In this document: positions 56,099-64,000 of the stretch, piece after piece | Layout: each line of letters opens with the position of its first letter | Numbering within the stretch: position 1 is the stretch's first letter | NCBI RefSeq assembly: GCF_003545875.1 | Contig: NZ_QHCS01000001.1 | Location: 992,001-1,056,000, forward strand | From: Leptospira stimsonii | GTDB taxonomy: Bacteria > Spirochaetota > Leptospiria > Leptospirales > Leptospiraceae | Direction: 5' to 3' | DNA length: 64,000 nucleotides | Program-made: the position numbers and the translations under genes | Notes under the pieces: model-generated | What the model was told of the DNA's origin: nothing | Seen by the model: only the letters and a program-made list of their open reading frames with translations | Database searches by the model: none

Positions 56099-57895
56099 TT
56101 AAAATACTTCCAGACAAAAGATTGTAATATCGTCTGACATTTCTCCTCCGCCGTAAGAACTGGAATACGAAAGAATGGATCGAATCATCGAGCTTGTGTC
56201 TTCGCTTACCAAGGATTTCACCGCGTCTAAAAATTGATGCCTTCCTAAAATATTACCTTCGGAATTTCTGACTTCGAATAAACCGTCCGAGTAGAATAGG
56301 ATTCGATCTCCTTTGATCAGATCGAGTTCGTATCGATGAATTTTCGGAGAGGCGATCGCAAAAAGAATTCCACCCGAACCTTCGATAAAACTACATTCTC
56401 CGTTGCGAATCAAAAGACCGGGGTGATGACCTCCGTAACTGTATTCCAATCGTTTCGCCGAGGGAACGTATCTCATATAAACAGATGAAAGAAAATGTAA
56501 CGTGATCGTATCTTTCAAAAGATGATGCATAAACAAAAGATTCTGATCGGTAAGATCGCTTCTTCCTGTCGCGGCACCGAAAGCGATGGAAGTCATCGCC
56601 GCGACCATCGCGGCGGAAATACCGTGACCGGAAACGTCCCCGAAAAGAATATGAAGACTTTCGTCCTTTTCCTTTTTCACGTTTAGAATATCTCCTCCCA
56701 CCTTTACGTATGGTTGAAAATGAGAATGAATCTTGTAGTCCGGTGAATCGGGAAAGTCGCGAGTTGTGATCATTTCCTGAATGTCCCGCGCTAGGTCAAG
56801 ATCCAGATCTAATCTATTTAAGAGTTTTCTAATTTTCTCCAACGATTCTTTTTTTTCTGTGATATCTCTTAGAATATAAACTTTCCCTCCGTTTTTTCCG
56901 GAAAGGGGGATCGGAGAGGAAGAGACTTCCAAATATTTGTTTTCCGGAACGTGAAAGTAATCTTCCTGTGGACTGAAAAGATTTTTTTCGGCGTTCACCT
57001 TCAGATTTATAAATTCTTTTCTTTCGAAATACGTATCCGAAGGAAATCCTTCCAGATATTCGGAGAGGTTTAACTTCATTCCCATTCCAAAATCTTCCGG
57101 GAGATTCAACATCTTCCGCGCGGAGAGATTGCTGAACAAAAGAGTTCCCTTCGGTGATAGCAAGACCACACCTTCTCTAATTTCAGAGTAAAGGCGGAGT
57201 GCAATGTGCTCCAACTTCAAATCCATAAATCCGTATTTATGGATCGCTATAAAAATGCAGATCGATTGGATTACTGCGGCGCTCCCACTCATCGGAGGGA
57301 AGGTTAGGGATGGATTGATAAATCTCGGTAGAATGGTGGTAAGAAAACTAAAGACGAAGGTTACAATCGTTCCATACGCGACGAGTCTGGATTGTTTTTT
57401 AAAAAAGGAATTTTGGGAACGAAAACTTTTAGCGATCAGAATCACGGAACCGAACAAGGTCGGGACGCCGATGACGACGGTGCTCACCGAAATATACAAA
57501 GGCCCCGTCGCAATTACGTCGCCCCAATAAGTTCTCGTGCTACCAGCGATCACCAAATCGGTGCTAACCGCTATGATAAACGACACCAAGGAGAGGCCTC
57601 GAAAAAAATAGATCAGAAACCGAAACGATGCGGACGTGAATTCCACCGCGAATTCGAAGAACAGACAACCGATAAAGATCCAAGAAAAAGAGGAAATTTT
57701 AAAAATGATTTCAGGCCAGTTTCCAGGTAAAAAAGACCAATAAAGAATGAGTGCGATATGCCAGATGGCCAAAAGTAACGAAAATCTAAGGTAAAGATTT
57801 ACGGTTCTCGATTTACCTTTGAGCGCGCTGACATACGCAAACAAACATCCGTTGATCATCAAGGCGGTAAAAGGAATCAGAACATAAGGGTTCAT
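56099..57895 (-). CDS. 7TM-PAS-PP2C (SpoIIE-type) phosphatase, downstream copy
   Basis: The 598-residue protein starts at ATG 57895 (GGAGG upstream). Residues about 1-225 form seven membrane helices like the histidine-kinase N-terminal 7TM sensor. Residues about 235-350 look like a PAS domain (HIALRLYSEIREGVVLLSPKG). The C-terminal SpoIIE/PP2C phosphatase has metal-binding KVGGDILNVKKE, GDVSGHGISAAMVAAM and DRILFYSDGLFEVRNSEG. It should dephosphorylate a Ser-phosphorylated antagonist protein (STAS type) in response to an envelope signal. It is paralogous to and cotranscribed with its upstream neighbour. Confidence 0.92.
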   Translation of the reverse strand: MNPYVLIPFTALMINGCLFAYVSALKGKSRTVNLYLRFSLLLAIWHIALILYWSFLPGNWPEIIFKISSFSWIFIGCLFFEFAVEFTSASFRFLIYFFRGLSLVSFIIAVSTDLVIAGSTRTYWGDVIATGPLYISVSTVVIGVPTLFGSVILIAKSFRSQNSFFKKQSRLVAYGTIVTFVFSFLTTILPRFINPSLTFPPMSGSAAVIQSICIFIAIHKYGFMDLKLEHIALRLYSEIREGVVLLSPKGTLLFSNLSARKMLNLPEDFGMGMKLNLSEYLEGFPSDTYFERKEFINLKVNAEKNLFSPQEDYFHVPENKYLEVSSSPIPLSGKNGGKVYILRDITEKKESLEKIRKLLNRLDLDLDLARDIQEMITTRDFPDSPDYKIHSHFQPYVKVGGDILNVKKEKDESLHILFGDVSGHGISAAMVAAMTSIAFGAATGRSDLTDQNLLFMHHLLKDTITLHFLSSVYMRYVPSAKRLEYSYGGHHPGLLIRNGECSFIEGSGGILFAIASPKIHRYELDLIKGDRILFYSDGLFEVRNSEGNILGRHQFLDAVKSLVSEDTSSMIRSILSYSSSYGGGEMSDDITIFCLEVF

Positions 57896-57897
57896 GA

Positions 57898-59637
57898 TCA
57901 AAAAACCTCCAGAATCAAGATCGCGAGATCGTCGGTAAGTTTTCCGCGACCGAAAGACAAAGAATGATCTATGGACGTCTTAAGAATTTTTTCGGGAGTT
58001 TGGACCGGGATTTCTCGGAGTCTTTCGAAAAATTCCTCGTATCCAAGAATATCACCGTCCATATTCCTTACTTCAAAAAGGCAATCGGAATGCAGGAAAA
58101 CGATGTCCCCCTTCTTTAATTGAAAGGAATAATTTGATAAGTCCGTTTCCGGAGTGATCAGTAGAATTCTTCCGGAACCTTCGAGCGAAATAACTTCTCC
58201 CTCCCGAAATATCAGGATTGGATGATGTCCTGCATAAGAATATTTTAATATTTTTGTATTCGGATCGAAAGATAGATACACCGCGGAAATGTGATGATTG
58301 AGGACTGCGCCGAGGAGCAGGTTCTGGATGTTTTCGAGAGCTTGTTTCGGTTCCGAATTTTTCTCGGAGACGAGCTGGAAGGAAATCGATAGCATACCCG
58401 CTACCATCGCAGAGGAAATCCCATGACCGGAAACGTCCGCAAAAAAAATATCTAACTTCCCATCGGTGCGTTCCAGTGCCCTGAAAAAATCCCCTCCCAC
58501 CAATTCGAAAGGCTGAAAATGGGAATGGAATTTATAACGTGGATTTTCCGGAAATTTAGTTGAGATCGCCGATGTTTGCGCGATCTTTGCGATTTCGAGA
58601 TCCTTGCTGAGAGCGGTATAAATCGCTTCGATCTTTTCTCGAGAATCTATTTTTTCAGTGATGTCCCTTAAAATAAAAAGATAACCTCTTTCGTTTCCGG
58701 TCAATTCGATATTGGATCTCGTGAGTTCCACACCTTTGCAACTTGGATTGAAGATCGGTTGATATTCTTTGGAAAGGTGATTGGGATTCTCCTGATAACC
58801 GCGGAAATAATCGGAAGGATAAAAATGGGAAGGAAGAATATTTGAAATTCCTAATATTTTAGTCGCAGATTCGTTCATGAAGAAAAGAGAGCGGTCCTGT
58901 TTAACCAAGATCATTCCGTCGTGAATGTCTTTGAAAAGTTCTACGGCCAGACCTTCGATATTGATCTTCAGAAAACCGTATCTCGTGATGGCGATGAATA
59001 TTAGAAAAGATTGAACTACGATCGCAATCGGAGTCAAAGGAAAAGACAGAATTCTTCCTTGCTCGTCTACCTGAATGATTTCCGAATAAAAACTGAGACA
59101 AGTAGCCACGGTCGATCCGAAAATCGCGAGACCGATTTGTTTTCTCTGAGTTTTTTGGGAAGATAAAAAGGATTGGGTGAGAATACCCAAACCGATAAAC
59201 GCAGGGAGCGCAACGAAGGTAAGGACTACTATGTGGTAAACAGGGCCAGGTTCGTTTTCGTATCCCCAATAATAATGAATACTTCCTTTCACTACTAAAT
59301 CGGTCGCGATCGTAAGGACATAGGAAAGTGGAACTCCGATGCGAAAAAACCAAAGAAACAGTCCGGGGGAACGATTGAGAAACGTATAAACGAATTCTAA
59401 GTAAAGTGCTCCCACTGGAAGCCAGGTAATGGAAAGAATTTTGAAGGCCCAAGTCATCCACGATTCGGGAAGATAGGACCAGGTAAAAATATAGGTGAAA
59501 AGCCAGGCGTTCAGCGAAGTGGAATAAATCAGATAAGAACGAATGATCGGATTGCCCGTGCGTCTTGCGTAAACGAAGGCGATAAAAATCGTATTCGCAA
59601 GCAAAGCAATCATTGGGAAAAAAAGATAATAATTCAT
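57898..59637 (-). CDS. 7TM-PAS-PP2C (SpoIIE-type) phosphatase, upstream copy
   Basis: The 579-residue protein has the same three-part layout: seven membrane helices (residues 1-220), PAS-like region (LAVELFKDIHDGMILVKQDR) and a SpoIIE phosphatase (ELVGGDFFRALERTDGK, ADVSGHGISSAMVAGM, GDIVFLHSDCLFEVRNMDGD). It is clearly paralogous to the downstream gene but the sensor halves differ, suggesting two signals into one partner-switching pathway. The stop is two bases before the next ATG. Confidence 0.92.
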   Translation of the reverse strand: MNYYLFFPMIALLANTIFIAFVYARRTGNPIIRSYLIYSTSLNAWLFTYIFTWSYLPESWMTWAFKILSITWLPVGALYLEFVYTFLNRSPGLFLWFFRIGVPLSYVLTIATDLVVKGSIHYYWGYENEPGPVYHIVVLTFVALPAFIGLGILTQSFLSSQKTQRKQIGLAIFGSTVATCLSFYSEIIQVDEQGRILSFPLTPIAIVVQSFLIFIAITRYGFLKINIEGLAVELFKDIHDGMILVKQDRSLFFMNESATKILGISNILPSHFYPSDYFRGYQENPNHLSKEYQPIFNPSCKGVELTRSNIELTGNERGYLFILRDITEKIDSREKIEAIYTALSKDLEIAKIAQTSAISTKFPENPRYKFHSHFQPFELVGGDFFRALERTDGKLDIFFADVSGHGISSAMVAGMLSISFQLVSEKNSEPKQALENIQNLLLGAVLNHHISAVYLSFDPNTKILKYSYAGHHPILIFREGEVISLEGSGRILLITPETDLSNYSFQLKKGDIVFLHSDCLFEVRNMDGDILGYEEFFERLREIPVQTPEKILKTSIDHSLSFGRGKLTDDLAILILEVF

Positions 59638-60135
59638 ACGAATGAAATCTGTTAAAACCTCGAAATGATAGGATAAAGATCACTAAACGAGCCGATCGGG
59701 AGAATCGGAATTTCAATCCTATAATTGGTTTTGACGAGGAATTTGAAACTATAAAATGGTTCTTTAAAAAAATACCAATCTTTTTGAAGATAAAGAAACA
59801 AAACAAACGTACGGAACAAAACGCGTTTTTATTCCGTACGTTTGCGAAGTCCCAAAAACGAAAATTCAAATCCAAAGGGTTCAAAAAATTCTAATGATTC
59901 GCAAATCCGCGATCTTACAATCGTATGTGTGAATAAAACTTTTTGTTCCTAACAAATGATTGGAATTTTCCATTCTTAAATACTTTTAAAAATTGGAAAT
60001 AAATAATTTCTTATAAAAGAGTGTGAAATTGTTTTTGATTCCGGTGAAAAGAGAAAATCGGTTTAAGGAGATTTTTTAAGGGAAAGGGGAGATTCCCCTC
60101 GATCGAATGGAATTTGAATCAAGGGGAGATCGGTT
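59638..60135. other. Intergenic region upstream of the phosphatase pair
   Basis: This 498-base, AT-rich stretch holds the strong inverted repeat at 59804-59844 (listed separately) and no supported gene. Promoters for the phosphatase operon should lie here. Confidence 0.55.
59804..59844 (-). terminator. Near-perfect 41-bp inverted repeat with T-rich tail
   Basis: CAAACGTACGGAA (59804-59816) and TTCCGTACGTTTG (59832-59844) are perfect 13-bp arms; the loop contains the palindrome AAAACGCGTTTT. On the minus strand a T-rich tail (TTTTGTTTCTTT) follows, so it looks like an intrinsic terminator of the FadL-like gene's transcript, about 290 bp after its stop. A regulatory role before the phosphatase operon is not excluded. 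Confidence 0.65.
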
Positions 60136-61563
60136 TTAGTCAAAGGATTTCGTCGCTCCGATATTGACTGCAAGAATCGTAGATTCCGCTCCGTAAGAAT
60201 ACCCTGCATTGTTAAATGAAGTTGGTCCCGTTTTGATCGAATGAGAGAAGTCCCAATCGGTTCCCTTCGCGCCGTTCACGTGATTTTTGGGGCCATTATA
60301 ACTGACTCCCAAATCCAAACTCCATTTATCGAAGAGATAACTGATTCCTCCCGCAAACACGTGATAGACGGAGAAAAATCCTCCGGTGGTTCCGCCCAAG
60401 CCGTTACTTTTGATCGCAAGCGAATTGTAAGAATAGCCGAGTCTGTAGATCCAAGAATCCGAAAGTTTATGTTCGAATCCTACCAAAACTCCGCCTTGAT
60501 TTCGGAAATTGAGATGTGCGTCCGCGTCCGCTAAATTACCGAAGGGGGTAGGGAGCCAAGGGTCTTCGAGTTTCTGATTTGCCTTTTTGAGATACGAACC
60601 GTAGTTCGAGTAGATTAAATCCACTGCGATTTTGATATTTTCAGGTCCATAAGAAAAACCGAATGAATGTTTTTCGGGAAGATCAAAATTATAGGACACT
60701 CCTGTTCTTCTGTAATAGTACGGATTGTTAAGGCCGATCTGATCATGACCATTCAAAGGAACGGAAGAATGGGCTTGATAGGAATAGGCGATTCTGAAAC
60801 GTTCGGTGACTGCATAGTTGGCCCCGACGACACCTCCGATCGTAAACGCCTTCTTGCTACTCTCGTAATAATATCCTTGTCCGGGAATTTCAACCGTTCC
60901 TGTGATGTCATAGTATTTTTGATTCAGTTTTTGTGTTCCGTAGATAGCCTCTATACTCGCCCCAAGAGATAAATTTCCGATCTTAAAAGAAAGACCGTTC
61001 ACGAGTTTTACCACTGCAAACTGATTTGAGTTCGATTCTTTGATTTGTTTCGAATCTCCGATCGGACCTGGAATATTGGTTCCGGCCCAATCATTGAGAG
61101 ATTGTCCGTTCGGAGTGTTTCTCGTAATCTTATCCACTCCTCCGATCGCTCCACCGGGAATGTAAAGGGCAACTCCGTAATCGATACTATCCGTTACCGG
61201 AAGTTTGAGCGCGATATAAGGTGCGGGTGCGTTGACCTGACTTTTCTTATCGTTGTTATAAACGTAACTCGGATTCGAATCTAAGAATAGATCTTGATAA
61301 CGATTGTAGATCGTAGAATTTCCCAAACCGAATTCTATCTTCTTGCCTTTCGTGAGAGATAGATTCGCGGGATTCAACGCTACGTCCACTGGAGAACCGC
61401 CTAACGCGGTATTGGTGCCCGCAAGTGCTTCGTATCTCGCATTGATTGCGTTTCGCGTCAAACCGTCCACTGCCCAAATTGCCGAATCTCCAAACAAGGT
61501 GAGAATGAAGAAAATACCCGGTAAGAATAACCGAGATCGCCTATTGCCAAATTTTGAAACCAT
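60136..61563 (-). CDS. FadL/OmpP1-like outer-membrane transporter
   Basis: The 475-residue product from ATG 61563 (AGGAG upstream) has a signal peptide and the FadL-family N-terminus (ARYEALAGTNTALGGSPVDV, then ALNPANLSLTKGKKIEFG). Also present are GVVGANYAVTERFRIAYSYQ and barrel strands such as FGFSYGPENIKIAVDLIYS, with an aromatic end. FadL proteins pass long-chain fatty acids or other hydrophobic compounds across the outer membrane; Leptospira grows on long-chain fatty acids, which fits. It is preceded by a divergent gene region. Confidence 0.88.
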   Translation of the reverse strand: MVSKFGNRRSRLFLPGIFFILTLFGDSAIWAVDGLTRNAINARYEALAGTNTALGGSPVDVALNPANLSLTKGKKIEFGLGNSTIYNRYQDLFLDSNPSYVYNNDKKSQVNAPAPYIALKLPVTDSIDYGVALYIPGGAIGGVDKITRNTPNGQSLNDWAGTNIPGPIGDSKQIKESNSNQFAVVKLVNGLSFKIGNLSLGASIEAIYGTQKLNQKYYDITGTVEIPGQGYYYESSKKAFTIGGVVGANYAVTERFRIAYSYQAHSSVPLNGHDQIGLNNPYYYRRTGVSYNFDLPEKHSFGFSYGPENIKIAVDLIYSNYGSYLKKANQKLEDPWLPTPFGNLADADAHLNFRNQGGVLVGFEHKLSDSWIYRLGYSYNSLAIKSNGLGGTTGGFFSVYHVFAGGISYLFDKWSLDLGVSYNGPKNHVNGAKGTDWDFSHSIKTGPTSFNNAGYSYGAESTILAVNIGATKSFD

Positions 61564-62014
61564 TTCTAATCTCCTGAGAAAAGAGTAACTCAAAGGATTT
61601 TCGAGGGAGAATTCGGCTCAATCAGTATAAAAGAAAAATATCCGCTATATGAGATAATATATGATTAAATGTAGACCAATTTGCTTATTTTGTTTAAAAT
61701 AATGGAATTTCCTTTGTTCTCGGGAAAGAAGGAGTTCCTACTTTGAAAAGGAATCGACGAGAGAAGAATTTCTGTTTTCGAAAGCGAGAAGCTCGGAACC
61801 GGAATCCTCCTCAAAAAGAGAATCCAAATTGAATTTCAAAAGAACGTTTTCCTTCGAAATTTTTGATTCTCATTCGGAATGGAACAAGGTCGAGCGCTGT
61901 CCGGTTGCCCAATCTTATATTTCGGTTTACGCCACATTATAAAGCAAGATGTCTCTTTCTCGATTTTGTATATCATTGATATCTGAATTCTAAAAAGGGA
62001 ATGGTATCGAAACA
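61564..62014. other. Divergent intergenic region, FadL-like and globin-like genes
   Basis: These 451 bases are AT-rich near 61640-61700, where promoters are likely. One dispersed element, GGAGTTCCTAC, lies at 61731-61741. No gene or clear operator is seen. Confidence 0.55.
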
Positions 62015-62434
62015 ATGAATCCTTTGACTAAAAACCAAGCTCAGAGTCTCCATGAGTCTTTTGAAATTATCAATTTAGATAAGGTGAAATTTGCGGAACT
62101 CATCTTTGCCTTTTTGAAATTCAATCATCCTAAGTATGAAAATATCTTTACCGTATTCAAGGTCGACGACGTTCGAACCTTCATGGGTTCGGCAAGGGAA
62201 GTCGTTACTGCTTGCAGTCACGATTTCTTATTCCCAAAAGCCATTCGAAATTTTGGTTCCGAATGTCTGAAGATCTGTGGTCGTCCGGAAGACATCCTGC
62301 ATCTGGAAAAGGCTTGGATTTTCGGAATGGCGGAGTGGTTGGGACCTTGGCATACTCCGGAAATCGAAGAGACCTGGAAGGAAGTATTCAATATTACGTA
62401 TCTTTCACTTTCGGAAACTCTCCAATGGAATTGA
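62015..62434 (+). CDS. Globin-like protein with Cys at the proximal position
   Basis: The 139-residue protein has an all-helix globin pattern: A/B helices (SFEIINLDKVKFAELIFAFLK, cut here, then FNHPKYENIF), an E-helix-like VRTFMGSAREVVTACS, and a good F-G-H match ending TPEIEETWKEVFNITYLSLSE. Aligned without gaps to flavohaemoglobin over 28 residues, the proximal His (F8) position is Cys84 (SECLKICG), with the PE and LG landmarks conserved. So it may bind haem through thiolate, or be a non-haem sensor. Single gene; function unknown. Confidence 0.7.
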   Translation: MNPLTKNQAQSLHESFEIINLDKVKFAELIFAFLKFNHPKYENIFTVFKVDDVRTFMGSAREVVTACSHDFLFPKAIRNFGSECLKICGRPEDILHLEKAWIFGMAEWLGPWHTPEIEETWKEVFNITYLSLSETLQWN

Positions 62435-62738
62435 AGAAAAATCGTTTCCTCGAACGTTTTTTCTCAACTTTAATACGTTCGAAATCGCACCGTTCTTTTC
62501 TTTTTTCCTCATCCTGTACTTTTGTTCCGACAAAGGATTCAATGTTAAGAATCGTTTGACGCGGACTTTAAGTCCGTTCTCTGATATCTCGAGAAAATTT
62601 CTCTTTTTTAAACGCGGCAGGGATCGACTCGGAGTCAATCCATCGTATTTCTTTTTCTTTTTGTTTTCCGGGAAAATCCGGATGGATTGACTGAAGAGGA
62701 GAGCCCGGTCCGTCGAAGACGGAGCCGCCCAAAAAATC
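62435..62738. other. Convergent intergenic region with weak hairpins
   Basis: In 304 bases between the globin-like gene and ribF the palindrome CGGACTT-T-AAGTCCG lies at about 62561-62575, and TCCGTC-GAA-GACGGA at about 62709-62724. Either could terminate transcription; neither has a clear T run. No gene is supported. Confidence 0.5.
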
Positions 62739-63720
<982 letters not shown>

Positions 63721-63727
63721 TAAGTAG

Positions 63728-64000
<273 letters not shown>

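Noticed and set aside
58901..59884. 327-codon minus-strand frame
   Set aside because: It overlaps the upstream PP2C gene in another frame and is Ser/Arg/Phe-rich shadow sequence.

Overview
The window is chromosomal DNA of a pathogenic-clade Leptospira. It carries lipL41 followed by its partner gene lep, an LruB-type imelysin lipoprotein locus, many lipoproteins with spirochaetal lipoboxes, a DUF1564-family protein and a spirochaete-type flagellar cluster. Base composition looks moderate (nearer 40 to 45% G+C than the about 35% of L. interrogans). This points to a species of the santarosai/weilii/borgpetersenii/alstonii/kmetyi type, but the species cannot be fixed from the sequence alone. Almost all genes are ordinary chromosomal genes. 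I see no rRNA, tRNA, CRISPR array, insertion sequence or prophage.

Layout. 1-5.2 kb: the tail of rimI, two lipoproteins, ispF, a 55/56-bp tandem array, nadA and a coupled lipoprotein. 5.3-10.6 kb: lipL41-lep, then convergent ftsZ-ftsA-ftsQ. 10.6-17.1 kb: an MCE protein, a SnoaL-like protein, a 47/48-bp tandem array, and the operon glycosyltransferase-flbD-motA-motB-fliL-kdsB, ending against a STAS-domain gene. 17-31.7 kb: small metabolic, redox and unknown genes, including fabG, an esterase/nucleotidyltransferase pair, a lipid-anchored SPFH protein, a WGR/SMI1-like fusion, a PhoU homologue and two PRC-barrel-like genes. This stretch also holds a lipoprotein gene with an in-frame TAG. 32-40.1 kb: a Ycf48/BNR-like pseudogene with three frameshifts, then an iron-uptake locus (TonB receptor; imelysin, DUF1111 di-haem protein, second imelysin) with two good Fur-box matches. 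40.3-50.6 kb: VTT and TMEM220 membrane proteins, a GNAT-nitrilase fusion, an FAD-linked oxidase, ppk1, a third tandem array, an Rrf2 regulator with a nitroreductase, an M23 peptidase and a DUF1801 protein. 50.8-64 kb: an AT-rich polytopic membrane protein of probable foreign origin, an aquaglyceroporin, fliD with a partner gene, two tandem 7TM-PAS-PP2C phosphatases, a FadL-like porin, a globin-like protein, ribF and the start of a secreted protein.

Genes that work together: ftsQ-ftsA-ftsZ (division); flbD-motA-motB-fliL and fliD (periplasmic flagella); fecA-like receptor with imelysins and DUF1111 protein (iron or haem acquisition); lipL41-lep (surface lipoprotein and its stabiliser); Rrf2 with nitroreductase (redox response).

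The most unusual non-genic signal is a short, partly palindromic element with core GGA-(GT/AC)-TCC. It is scattered at more than ten intergenic sites, often beside stop codons. It also seeds three large and one small tandem arrays and occurs in three coding sequences. Its function is unknown to me. Other points of interest are a terminator-like hairpin over the lep start, a globin with Cys at the proximal-His position, the iron locus with its Fur boxes, and the lipid-anchored SPFH protein.
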